A stretch of 40,003 nt of DNA from the IMG/VR virus record IMGVR_UViG_3300022693_000827, positions 1 through 40,003 of that record, one strand, 5' to 3'. This stretch comes from a virus. Shown in pieces: positions 1 to 5,783 of the stretch. Position 1 is the first letter of the stretch. Every line of letters begins with the position of its first letter. The notes beneath the pieces are model-generated. The model was not told the DNA's origin. It did no database searches and saw only the letters and a list, made by a program, of their open reading frames with translations. The position numbers and the translations under genes are program-made.

Positions 1-70
1 ACTAAGGAACCGACACCCGTTATAAAAATAATTAATTCAGTCATAAGTTATCAAGCCAGTTTTGAGCATG
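1..70. repeat. Terminal direct repeat, left copy (circular contig overlap)
   Basis: Bases 1-70 are identical to 39934-40003. The overlap is what an assembler leaves at the join of a circular or circularly permuted molecule. Bases 1-44 therefore carry the start of the 86-aa gene annotated in full at 39717-39977. An exact physical terminal repeat of 70 bp is less likely, because the packaging genes are of the headful (P22) type. Confidence 0.95.
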
Positions 71-448
71 TTTTACATAATTCAAGGCGTGAGCATTTTC
101 AGTATGAAGACAAACGTGATCCAAGCAATCGGTAGCTTGCTTAATATTATCTTTTAACTTTGCTATTTCTCCGTCTTTCTGGGGGACGTTAGGCGCAGAA
201 CACTCATTAAATACCCCATGAATGTCAGGAAAAAACCTTTCTATATTTCTAGCTGTCTCATAGTCAGGAACTATGACTATTTCGCGGCCATCTTTTAACG
301 CAACGTTTCCATTAGTTCTTCCATGACCACAGCAGCTTGCAATGGTTTCCATTCCGCAATCATTCAACGCCTTGATTAAAGGTTTAATACACTTATCAAT
401 TCCACTATTTATGTTATTACAGTCATCGTTTCCGCACGGGTTTTTCAT
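41..448 (-). CDS. Cys-rich phage protein with CCGHG motif, unknown function
   Basis: 135 aa. The N-terminal third holds several cysteines (CGNDDC near residues 5-10, then C19 and C31) and a CCGHGR motif near residues 39-44, which suggests metal binding. It continues into a segment with DGREIVIVPDYETAR. Proteins with this 'ASCCGHG ... DGRE ... PD.ETAR' pattern are common in phage early regions but I know of no assigned role. The stop overlaps the start of the next gene (ATGA) across the circle junction. The gene is part of the long leftward operon, so coupled translation is likely. Confidence 0.75.
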   Translation of the reverse strand: MKNPCGNDDCNNINSGIDKCIKPLIKALNDCGMETIASCCGHGRTNGNVALKDGREIVIVPDYETARNIERFFPDIHGVFNECSAPNVPQKDGEIAKLKDNIKQATDCLDHVCLHTENAHALNYVKHAQNWLDNL

Positions 449-457
449 ATTTATTCC

Positions 458-628
458 TTAATCATTTTGATCATCACATAAAGATTGTTGTTTTAATTCA
501 AGTATACCAAGCACAGACATTAACGATAATCGGCCGCTGTACTCTTCAATGACATCGCAAATCTTGTTGTATAGTTCAGCCTCTACGGGATATCTTTTCT
601 TAAGATTTAAATCACTGATATTACTCAT
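458..628 (-). CDS. Small hypothetical protein (56 aa)
   Basis: 56 aa, too short for usual ORF cut-offs. Its start overlaps the stop of the upstream 78-aa gene as ATGA, which supports translation. It is helical and contains a 'LKKRYP' segment followed by 'SGRLSLMSVLGILELKQQ'. I have seen this pattern in small phage proteins of unknown function. There is no signal peptide or membrane segment. Confidence 0.7.
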   Translation of the reverse strand: MSNISDLNLKKRYPVEAELYNKICDVIEEYSGRLSLMSVLGILELKQQSLCDDQND

Positions 629-861
629 GATAATATCCTTGCATCATTACGCCACTTAGTAACCGTCGAAGAGCACTTGTTAAACTTCTTACAAGCAAAC
701 GCTATGCTGAACGTATTTGCACACTCTACGATTACGGCTTTGAATTCATCCGATACTTTTATGTAAGGTCTTTTGTCAAGACAAGCATCGACTACGCGTT
801 TATTTCTTGATTTGTATAAATAGTCGCAGCTCGGAATTATATTAACATTTAGGTTTATCAT
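625..861 (-). CDS. Putative small HTH protein
   Basis: 78 aa. The C-terminal half (residues about 43-75) reads as a helix-turn-helix of the transposase/homeodomain-like type: residues FKAVIVECANTFSIAFACKK, then a second helix with STVTKWR. A DNA-binding role is inferred from this pattern only. The start overlaps the stop of the upstream 33-aa membrane peptide (ATGA), and the Shine-Dalgarno sequence is weak, so translation probably depends on coupling. Confidence 0.65.
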   Translation of the reverse strand: MINLNVNIIPSCDYLYKSRNKRVVDACLDKRPYIKVSDEFKAVIVECANTFSIAFACKKFNKCSSTVTKWRNDARILS

Positions 862-959
862 GATTGCACCAGATAAATAATAAAAGTAATACTCATAGCT
901 GCTGATACTGAATACATAAACGCAGTTGTAAAAATATTTTTAATGTTTTGTTTATTCAT
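858..959 (-). CDS. Single-pass membrane micropeptide (33 aa)
   Basis: 33 aa with a polar lysine/asparagine N-terminus followed by one hydrophobic segment (about residues 10-31). It overlaps both neighbours by ATGA junctions: its start overlaps the stop of the 85-aa gene and its stop overlaps the start of the HTH gene. These junctions are the main evidence that it is expressed. Function unknown. Confidence 0.6.
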   Translation of the reverse strand: MNKQNIKNIFTTAFMYSVSAAMSITFIIYLVQS

Positions 960-1213
960 TTCGATAACTCCTTTAATAGTGCGTCAGCCTGTTTAACGGC
1001 AGCATTGGCGCATAATTCATATTCATCAACATCGACACCATTTACGCATGTGGGAAATTCAATATTAGCCAATAGCCCTTGCATGGCTGCCATAGCGAAG
1101 GCCTCACGCTTTGTCATGCCCGTATAATTAGTGTCAGCACTATAACCCAGCGCCTTACCCTGTTCAGATGCTTTGACTACACAAGCTGTAGCCGGACTAT
1201 CTCCGTTATTCAT
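956..1213 (-). CDS. Small conserved phage protein (TKREAFAMAAMQG type)
   Basis: 85 aa. It contains the segment GMTKREAFAMAAMQGLLAN (about residues 32-50) and a C-terminal helix with 'AAVKQADALLKEL'. Small phage and prophage proteins with 'TKRE.FA..AMQGLLA ... A...AD.LL..L' are widespread and of unknown function. The start overlaps the stop of the upstream gene in a TAATG junction. Confidence 0.75.
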   Translation of the reverse strand: MNNGDSPATACVVKASEQGKALGYSADTNYTGMTKREAFAMAAMQGLLANIEFPTCVNGVDVDEYELCANAAVKQADALLKELSK

Positions 1214-1428
1214 TAATGTAACCTCGCGTTTGATCTTTTATCTAATATACCTTTCAACTCTACAATCTCTTTAGCCTGTAAATTGATTGTTAAATTAGCT
1301 TCAACTAACTGTCCACTAAAAAACTCAGCGTTAACATTCAAGCTCTTCACGACTTCAATAAGCTCCATTTGAGTGTCTCTTAATTTAACTTCACATTCTG
1401 CTAATAATTCTTTATGTGCTTGTGACAT
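1213..1428 (-). CDS. Small coiled-coil protein (71 aa)
   Basis: 71 aa, almost entirely predicted helix with heptad-like spacing of L/V/I and many Glu/Lys residues, so probably a coiled coil. A Shine-Dalgarno-like AGGAGA lies 7 bases upstream, inside the end of the HTH gene 1412-1588. Its start lies inside that gene. Function unknown. Confidence 0.65.
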   Translation of the reverse strand: MSQAHKELLAECEVKLRDTQMELIEVVKSLNVNAEFFSGQLVEANLTINLQAKEIVELKGILDKRSNARLH

Positions 1429-1588
1429 TAGATTTCTCCTTTAAGTATTTCTTAAAATAAGGTGGCTCTCCATACTCTGCACCCCTATCGAGAAAGCGAT
1501 TTACCTGTGTCAGGTGAAAGTTATGAGCCCTTGCGTAATCGCCAGCTTTGCCGTTAAAGTATTTGTTTATGTATTCACTTAGTTTCAT
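1412..1588 (-). CDS. Putative Cro-like HTH protein, full-length copy
   Basis: 58 aa. Residues 1-35 (MKLSEYINKYFNGKAGDYAR, then a second helix containing TQVNRFL) read as a small Cro/YdaS-like helix-turn-helix. A regulatory role is inferred. The first 61 bp of the gene are duplicated exactly at 39506-39566, where the frame is cut to 23 residues. The start overlaps the upstream gene's stop (ATGA) and its 3' end overlaps the coiled-coil gene by 17 bases. Confidence 0.65.
   Translation of the reverse strand: MKLSEYINKYFNGKAGDYARAHNFHLTQVNRFLDRGAEYGEPPYFKKYLKEKSNVTST
1528..1588. repeat. 61-bp direct repeat, copy A (5' part of HTH gene)
   Basis: Exactly matches 39506-39566 in the same orientation and covers the first 20 codons of the HTH gene. 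On the circle the two copies lie about 1.96 kb apart, bracketing seven to eight small genes. Confidence 0.95.
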
Positions 1589-1827
1589 TTAACAATCCTT
1601 ACATAGCGAACCTTATTTACACCCCATGTGCCAATATGGGAAAGCACCTCATCTAGTTTTTTCAGCTCCCTTTTTTGAGCCAACTCAATAACATAATCAA
1701 CAGCGTGGTCATTACAATTAAATCGTTCCATTAGTTTTTTAATGCCCATTTGCAGGCCAAACCTTTCATTTGCTAATTTGCAACATTCCTTTGCTGCTTC
1801 TTGTACTTTTTTGCTTGATGTATTCAT
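1585..1827 (-). CDS. Small hypothetical protein (80 aa)
   Basis: 80 aa, basic and helical, with 'GIKKLMERFNC' in the middle. I do not recognise the family. It is the second gene of the leftward operon, joined by TAATG to the first gene and by ATGA to the HTH gene. Coupled translation with its neighbours is its best support. Confidence 0.65.
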   Translation of the reverse strand: MNTSSKKVQEAAKECCKLANERFGLQMGIKKLMERFNCNDHAVDYVIELAQKRELKKLDEVLSHIGTWGVNKVRYVRIVK

Positions 1828-2000
1828 TAGCAGAATTTCGCCATATAAGAAGATGTTGATTTAATCGCTGCTTTCTCAGTTTTAAAGTGGCGACCTTTAT
1901 AGTGACCTATTACGTTTTTATAGCCATCTTCAATTCTAACCACTAGCGCGTAAAAAGAACCTTCATTGTTTTTTGTGATGCTTGCTTGGTAGTTGCTCAT
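1827..2000 (-). CDS. First gene of the leftward operon, small hypothetical (57 aa)
   Basis: 57 aa beginning about 30 bases downstream of a strong promoter. The composition (YQASITKNNEGSFYALVVR, then 'GHYKGRHFKTEKAA') suggests a small beta-hairpin-rich protein. No known family is recognised. As the first gene after the promoter it is likely to be expressed early and strongly. Confidence 0.65.
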   Translation of the reverse strand: MSNYQASITKNNEGSFYALVVRIEDGYKNVIGHYKGRHFKTEKAAIKSTSSYMAKFC

Positions 2001-2032
2001 TTCGTTAATCTCGTTGCGTTGTTGATGTAGTA

Positions 2033-2060
2033 ACTATAACACCTTTTTGTGATTAGTCAA
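2033..2060 (-). promoter_or_regulatory. Strong sigma70-like promoter for the leftward operon
   Basis: Read on the minus strand: -35 TTGACT (2060-2055), 16-bp spacer, extended -10 TGTTATAGT (core TATAGT 2038-2033). It matches the promoter at 8880-8853 over the TTTGACTAAT segment. A TTGTG/CACAA inverted repeat (2047-2066) overlaps the -35 and could be an operator. Confidence 0.75.
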
Positions 2061-2100
2061 ACACAATAATGTAATTAATTTAATATAAATCTATTTAGTG

Positions 2101-2106
2101 TATAAT
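2101..2106 (+). promoter_or_regulatory. Candidate -10 box (TATAAT) for the holin-like gene
   Basis: A consensus TATAAT lies 24 bases before the ATG of the 127-aa gene, which also has an AAGGAG Shine-Dalgarno. The -35 region is AT-rich without a clear hexamer, so activity may be weak or activator-dependent. Confidence 0.45.
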
Positions 2107-2129
2107 CAACATAACCAAGGAGTGAATAA

Positions 2130-2513
2130 ATGAGTTTTTTATCTAACCTTTTCAGTGGTGGCATTGTTAAATCCATTGAGAATATCGCATCAGAATGGAT
2201 TGAGACTGATATGGAGAGCGCAGAGGCTAAAGTTCTCATGATTAAAACGCTTGATCCTAATGGTAAGATGCGCCGTGACTTATCAAAAAGAGTTACTGAT
2301 TTATACACAGTGTACATTGGAGTTACGCTACTATTGCTTGCTTGTGAATTTTTCGGGTTTGGGGAGGTTAAAGCAATGGCTACAGCAACAGCTAAGGTTA
2401 CAGAGTTGTTTATCCCTATCACCGGAATGTTCAGTATGATTATTGGTGCAAGCTTTGGCGTAAACTATGCCAACACGAAACAAGAAGGTACTCACAACGA
2501 GACTAAGAAGTAA
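2130..2513 (+). CDS. Putative 3TM holin (GTA-type)
   Basis: 127 aa. It starts with MSFLSNLFSGGIVKSIENI, an amphipathic N-terminus typical of the 'holin of 3TMs' family. Hydrophobic segments follow at about residues 62-75 and 90-112, with a polar Lys/Asn-rich tail. It probably forms membrane lesions that release the amidase. It is the only gene of its transcription unit, transcribed away from the leftward operon that ends with the amidase. A TATAAT and an AAGGAG precede it. Three hairpins follow it. A second holin candidate lies at 13569-13820. Family assignment is by sequence pattern. Confidence 0.7.
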   Translation: MSFLSNLFSGGIVKSIENIASEWIETDMESAEAKVLMIKTLDPNGKMRRDLSKRVTDLYTVYIGVTLLLLACEFFGFGEVKAMATATAKVTELFIPITGMFSMIIGASFGVNYANTKQEGTHNETKK

Positions 2514-2533
2514 ATGAATTATGCAAATCGCCA

Positions 2534-2630
2534 GTGGCTTAGATTTACCGCCACCTATAACATTACCGCCCCCGGATTAAACCGGGGATGCTGGATTAAA
2601 TAAGCCTCGTTAATTCGGGGTTTAGTTGTT
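2534..2630 (+). terminator. Three tandem hairpins ending in a terminator
   Basis: Stem 1 pairs 2534-2538 with 2550-2554. Stem 2 is CCCCGG (2570-2575) with CCGGGG (2582-2587), loop ATTAAA. Stem 3 pairs 2602-2609 with 2616-2623 and is followed by a T-rich run. The last is the likely terminator of the holin transcript; the stop codon of the leftward 40-aa gene lies in its T-run. Confidence 0.65.
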
Positions 2631-2744
2631 TATCCTTATTATATTTGTTGCCATGCAGTTTCGTATAAATACCTCATCCTTAAACTCTTTAGGCAGGATT
2701 GATATTCCAATGTTTATAAACCATATTGCTATTTTAATTCTCAT
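2622..2744 (-). CDS. Small hypothetical protein (40 aa)
   Basis: 40 aa with a short hydrophobic N-terminal stretch (about residues 3-16), possibly membrane-associated. A good Shine-Dalgarno (AAAGGTGA) precedes the second of two adjacent ATG codons, which I chose as start. It is the last gene of the leftward block holding the methyltransferase. Function unknown. Confidence 0.5.
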   Translation of the reverse strand: MRIKIAIWFINIGISILPKEFKDEVFIRNCMATNIIRINN

Positions 2745-2787
2745 CATTTCACCTTTCTATTTTTAACTATAAGCTTCTTAGCATCTA

Positions 2788-3510
2788 CTAAAATAAATCT
2801 TGCTGTCTTGTTTGTAAATCAACTCTATTCTTTGCCGCTTTAAAATAATCACTATCAAGCTCTAATCCGACAAAATCAACGCCGAAGTAATGCGCCGCAA
2901 TAGCGCTAGAGCCTGAACCTAAATGAGTATCTAATATTCGCTGTCCTTGCTTTGCGTAAGTCCTTAATATCCACTCATAAAGCTTTATGGGCTTCTGTGT
3001 CGGGTGTATTTTATTTTTCTCTGTTGCGTTATGCTGGTGTATACCATAATCAAAAACCTTAGCTGGCATTTTTAACCCCATACTAACCCAAGCGTATTCG
3101 GCGCTAGCAAAATTATCGACAGTTTGTTTTTTATTCCATATGCAGAAATATTCTGTGGGTGGTAGTGTGAAGTTATTGGCTCCCCATATAATTTGGTTTT
3201 TACTGATCCTGAAAAGCTGATCCCAGTATTCTACTGTTGGCGCGTTGTTATTCCAAAGAGTACTATTACCTGTTTGGTTTTTTGCTAGACGATCACCTTT
3301 TCTTAATCCTTTTTTAAACCTGTTAAGCTGATAAGGCGGATCAACAATAGCTAAATCAAATTCATTATCTTTACAAGTTTTCATGTAATCCATACAGTCC
3401 ATATTATAAAGTTCAATTTTAGACTGATAATTAATTACAGATTCGGCCACTTTATTCTCTTGGTACTGCATTTCTAAATGTTCAAAATCTTCCGGGTTGT
3501 AATGTGACAT
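2788..3510 (-). CDS. DNA N6-adenine methyltransferase (DPPY motif)
   Basis: 240 aa. It transfers a methyl group from S-adenosylmethionine to adenine in DNA. Motif IV DPPY is at residues 57-60. The SAM-binding motif I is near the C-terminus in the form THLGSGSSA, followed by a strand ending 'GLELDSDYF'. Catalytic motif first and SAM motif last is the beta-class order. A HPTQKP stretch, usual before motif I in this class, is present. Probable role: modifying phage DNA against host restriction. It lies 12 bases downstream of the replisome-organiser-like gene. No partner restriction enzyme is seen, so it is an orphan enzyme. Target sequence unknown. Confidence 0.9.
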   Translation of the reverse strand: MSHYNPEDFEHLEMQYQENKVAESVINYQSKIELYNMDCMDYMKTCKDNEFDLAIVDPPYQLNRFKKGLRKGDRLAKNQTGNSTLWNNNAPTVEYWDQLFRISKNQIIWGANNFTLPPTEYFCIWNKKQTVDNFASAEYAWVSMGLKMPAKVFDYGIHQHNATEKNKIHPTQKPIKLYEWILRTYAKQGQRILDTHLGSGSSAIAAHYFGVDFVGLELDSDYFKAAKNRVDLQTRQQDLF

Positions 3511-3522
3511 GGTTATTCTCCT

Positions 3523-4173
3523 TTAAAATGCATCATCTAAATTTATGTTATCAGCCCATGATGTGTCGTCTAAATCTTTATCGTGAATTAATTGCTTGTT
3601 AACTGGTGATTCATCTTTGTTTCTAGTTATCCATCCACTAGCTGATGATTTCCACTTAACCATTTTTGATTTGCCAACCATCCAGTTTTTAGCATCGTAG
3701 AAATACCAAAACTTTTCGGCTTCTGTATTTGTTGATCCTTTAGATTCAAAGTAAGCAACTGTTTCAATATCTGTCGGCGGTGTAAACCGGCCATTATCTA
3801 CTCTACTCTTCTCTGTCTCTCCTCTACTCTCCTCTACTGAGGGAACACTTACTGTAGCAACTTGCGTTTCATTATGTAGCGAAGTGCTAGCATCATGCTC
3901 CACAATAAGGAACTCCGCATCTACCAAGGCTTGTAGGTTTACTTTAGATGATGCACCAATCTTTTTAGTTATCCATTTTTCATCAAATGGCATTTCGTTC
4001 TTGGTTCTGCTTGCTAGCATCCATATACAAAGCAAGTGACCTTTGGCCGCATCACCTAGATTTTCAAAATCATAATCATCAAGCAAGTGATTATGTAATT
4101 TAATCCACGGTGGGTTTCTATCCTTATAGTGCTGAAACTCATCCCAGTTTTTGACACTGAACATTGTTTTCAT
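3523..4173 (-). CDS. Replisome organiser / replication protein O-like
   Basis: 216 aa. The N-terminus (FSVKNWDEFQHYKDRNPPWI, then 'KLHNHLLDDYDFENL') is the winged-helix domain found in phage replication initiation proteins of the O/DnaT-like type, which bind the origin and recruit the host helicase. The C-terminal part (about residues 130-216) is polar, with a segment containing WYFYDAKNW that resembles DnaT-like tails. No polymerase, helicase or primase is encoded here, so host machinery is likely recruited. The start could also be the ATG three codons downstream. An AAGG lies 10 bases before the chosen start. Confidence 0.75.
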   Translation of the reverse strand: MKTMFSVKNWDEFQHYKDRNPPWIKLHNHLLDDYDFENLGDAAKGHLLCIWMLASRTKNEMPFDEKWITKKIGASSKVNLQALVDAEFLIVEHDASTSLHNETQVATVSVPSVEESRGETEKSRVDNGRFTPPTDIETVAYFESKGSTNTEAEKFWYFYDAKNWMVGKSKMVKWKSSASGWITRNKDESPVNKQLIHDKDLDDTSWADNINLDDAF

Positions 4174-4198
4174 ATATAATTACCTTACTGTTATTACT

Positions 4199-4226
4199 AA
4201 GGCGCTTTCATCGGGCGCTTTTTTTA
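4199..4226 (+). terminator. Rho-independent terminator on the plus strand
   Basis: Stem 4199-4205 with 4215-4221 (7 pairs, one G-T), loop of 9, followed by a run of T. It points rightward, against the leftward replication genes, so it would stop antisense transcription rather than end the operon. Confidence 0.6.
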
Positions 4227-4388
4227 TGCTTGAACCTTTTTGTCGTAACCTTCCTTTACCAACTGCCTAACAATAAGCGACCTAACATAAGCGGTTTGTG
4301 TTATGCCTTTTGCCATGGCTGCCAAGTTAATAAAATCACGCTCTAATTCTATAAAGCCAACTAGTAACGGTTTCTTTTTTGCTTTCAT
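4224..4388 (-). CDS. Putative ribbon-helix-helix regulator (54 aa)
   Basis: 54 aa. The pattern is a short beta-strand (KPLLVGFIELERDF), a helix (INLAAMAKG) and 'TQTAYVRSLIVRQL', typical of Arc/CopG-type ribbon-helix-helix repressors. It probably binds DNA as a dimer and controls the divergent 4388/4473 promoter region. It is the first gene of the leftward replication unit, with a GAGGA Shine-Dalgarno 7 bases upstream. Too short for most gene finders. Confidence 0.7.
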   Translation of the reverse strand: MKAKKKPLLVGFIELERDFINLAAMAKGITQTAYVRSLIVRQLVKEGYDKKVQA

Positions 4389-4472
4389 AATCATTCCTCA
4401 AGTTATTTAACTATCATCAATTCTATATGTATTCCTCATATAACGCAACATTAAATATATATAATAATTATA

Positions 4473-4500
4473 TTGCAATCATCTATTAGTATGCTAAGGT
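4473..4500 (+). promoter_or_regulatory. Early rightward promoter, family A copy 1
   Basis: -35 TTGCAA (4473-4478), 16-bp spacer, extended -10 TGCTAAGGT (core 4495-4500). The same layout occurs at 8919-8946, where TTGCAATCA and GCTAA(A/G)GTTA are shared. It lies just upstream of the first gene of the rightward early block and next to a very AT-rich tract (4450-4478). Confidence 0.65.
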
Positions 4501-4516
4501 TAGTGCATCAACAAAC

Positions 4517-4536
4517 AACAGGATTAAACGGAATGA
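4517..4536 (+). repeat. 20-bp repeated leader, copy 1
   Basis: The sequence from 4517 to 4536, ending GGATTAAACGGAATGA, recurs at 4672-4691. Each copy contains the ATG of a small gene (4533 and 4688). The repeat duplicates a translation-start region. Confidence 0.9.
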
Positions 4537-4682
4537 CAAAGATTGAAGCGATTGAGGAATTAGATTTATTAATAGATGCTGCACACATGTGTAGTGATGA
4601 ATGGGTTAGTACTCAATGGGCGCTCCATAATGCCGAGATAGACAGGTTGAATGCAATCATTAATTTTAACAAACAGGATTAA
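4533..4682 (+). CDS. Small acidic hypothetical protein (49 aa)
   Basis: 49 aa, helical, beginning MTKIEAIEELDLLIDAAHMC. A longer frame could open with TTG at 4473, but that codon lies inside the -35 box, so I chose ATG 4533, which sits in the repeated leader. First gene of the early rightward operon. Function unknown. Confidence 0.65.
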   Translation: MTKIEAIEELDLLIDAAHMCSDEWVSTQWALHNAEIDRLNAIINFNKQD

Positions 4683-4691
4683 ACGGAATGA
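4672..4691 (+). repeat. 20-bp repeated leader, copy 2
   Basis: Matches 4517-4536 and holds the start codon at 4688. The two genes that follow do not resemble each other, so only the initiation region was duplicated or has converged. Confidence 0.9.
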
Positions 4692-4882
4692 ATGTAACAA
4701 TAACGCGAACAGTAACAACAGTACGAACTATTGAAGTACCCCAAGATAGTTCTACTAAAGAAGACATACAAATACTAGTAGCTGTGGGCGTAAACAACCT
4801 AGGGTTTGATAATGTTGGCGAATTAAAATCAGAAGATATAAATGATTTTGTTGACGACATAAATATTGATTCAATAATTTAA
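4688..4882 (+). CDS. Small acidic hypothetical protein (64 aa)
   Basis: 64 aa. A beta-like N-terminus of alternating T/V/R (NVTITRTVTTVRTIEV) is followed by an acidic helical C-terminus ending in several aspartates. No family is recognised. It starts within the second copy of the repeated leader and sits in a run of tiny early genes on one strand. Confidence 0.65.
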   Translation: MNVTITRTVTTVRTIEVPQDSSTKEDIQILVAVGVNNLGFDNVGELKSEDINDFVDDINIDSII

Positions 4883-4908
4883 CAACACAACGAACAACGG
4901 AGAGTAAT

Positions 4909-5100
4909 ATGACTTTAGAAGAATTTAATAATCATTCATTCGGCGCGAACATGTTTGTAATGTACAAGGGTGATAAGTTTTACGTGATAAGCGTTAGTTT
5001 TGAAGAAGCCTTGTTTGGTATAGTCTCTGACAAATCGGATTATGATCCTGACGAATGGTCATGGGTAAGATGCGAGAATATAACAATACTTAGCGAGTAA
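4909..5100 (+). CDS. Small hypothetical protein (63 aa)
   Basis: 63 aa preceded by a good Shine-Dalgarno (CGGAGAG). A beta-rich middle (FVMYKGDKFYVISVSFEEAL) and a Trp-containing acidic C-terminal half resemble small phage early proteins of about this size. Function unknown. Confidence 0.7.
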   Translation: MTLEEFNNHSFGANMFVMYKGDKFYVISVSFEEALFGIVSDKSDYDPDEWSWVRCENITILSE

Positions 5101-5128
5101 TTAACCCTACTAACAAGGAGTATATAAG

Positions 5129-5233
5129 ATGATTGAATTTTGGTTTATGTTATTAGCGAAGGAGGGTTTATTCGTCACTGTTGGCTTAGTTTATATTATA
5201 TCAATGGTAATACTTAAGTTAGAAAATATCTAA
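5129..5233 (+). CDS. Single-pass membrane micropeptide (34 aa)
   Basis: 34 aa with one hydrophobic segment (about residues 13-29) and a charged C-terminus. AAGGAG lies 9 bases before the ATG, a clear ribosome site. The gene sits tightly between neighbours on the same strand. Function unknown; many phages make such inner-membrane peptides early. Confidence 0.65.
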   Translation: MIEFWFMLLAKEGLFVTVGLVYIISMVILKLENI

Positions 5234-5257
5234 ACATCACAAAAAGGATAATAACTA

Positions 5258-5545
5258 ATGGGTAATGAATTAACAATAACATATTTATACCAAGGGGAGC
5301 CATTAACTATAGTGGAGCTAATGAAATTTAGCGTCGTAGGTAAAGGGTGTCTAATTAGTAGGTTAGGGATGGGCTGGGATGTTGATGATGCTTTAACAAA
5401 AGAGGTAAGACCCAAAGGGGTTGATGCGGGTTTTTCTAAAGGCGATTTAGATGTGGATATCGCAAAAAAACAAGCTAGAGATAAGGCTTTGTTTGAAGAA
5501 CACGCTGGATTTGCTCAATGCTCAAGACGAACAAATGCAAAGTAA
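5258..5545 (+). CDS. Small protein with 'SRLGMGWDVDDALT' motif
   Basis: 95 aa. The middle segment (about residues 24-50: VVGKGCLISRLGMGWDVDDA) matches a short helical motif, 'I..R...GW...DALT', often found as a DNA-binding module in phage proteins and beside homing endonucleases. The C-terminal half is charged and helical. DNA binding is an inference. An AAAAGGAT precedes the ATG. Confidence 0.65.
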   Translation: MGNELTITYLYQGEPLTIVELMKFSVVGKGCLISRLGMGWDVDDALTKEVRPKGVDAGFSKGDLDVDIAKKQARDKALFEEHAGFAQCSRRTNAK

Positions 5546-5566
5546 ACTTGAAAATAGGAATAACTA

Positions 5567-5770
5567 ATGAGATTAAGATGCAGGGTAGGTTGGCACGAAT
5601 GGACAAGGTTTGGCTTGCCAAAGAGTTGCTACGGACAGTTATCGCAGTTCAGAGAGTGCATAGAGTGCGGAGTGGTTAATTCTAAAAAAGGATATCACGA
5701 GCAAGCAGGACCTAGCGACATCGAAGAATCAATAAACGAAGGGAAACAACTTGAAAATAAGGATAAATAG
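5567..5770 (+). CDS. Small zinc-ribbon-like protein (DUF1660-like)
   Basis: 67 aa. Pattern C5-x4-H10-x-W at the N-terminus and CIECG near residue 33 fits a small zinc ribbon of the kind seen in short prophage proteins. The 50-aa protein at 22802-22954 has the same layout and may be a paralogue. The C-terminus is acidic and probably disordered. The -35 element of the RNA promoter lies inside its last codons. Confidence 0.6.
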   Translation: MRLRCRVGWHEWTRFGLPKSCYGQLSQFRECIECGVVNSKKGYHEQAGPSDIEESINEGKQLENKDK

Positions 5771-5778
5771 CGTACAAT
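5751..5778 (+). promoter_or_regulatory. Promoter of the large structured RNA
   Basis: -35 TTGAAA (5751-5756), 16-bp spacer, -10 TACAAT (5773-5778). Expected transcription start is about 5784-5786, exactly at the base of the first hairpin of the non-coding region. This placement supports a dedicated RNA transcript. Confidence 0.65.
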
Positions 5779-5783
5779 AGTAA

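Noticed and set aside
2075-2422. 115-codon minus-strand frame
   Set aside because: Antisense of the holin-like gene and its promoter region, with no Shine-Dalgarno.
4164-4346. 60-codon plus-strand frame
   Set aside because: Covers the terminator and is antisense to the RHH gene, which has a clear ribosome site and family pattern.
4440-4478. Replication origin at the AT-rich tract
   Set aside because: It is AT-rich and near the replisome organiser, but no iterons or repeated binding sites are visible.
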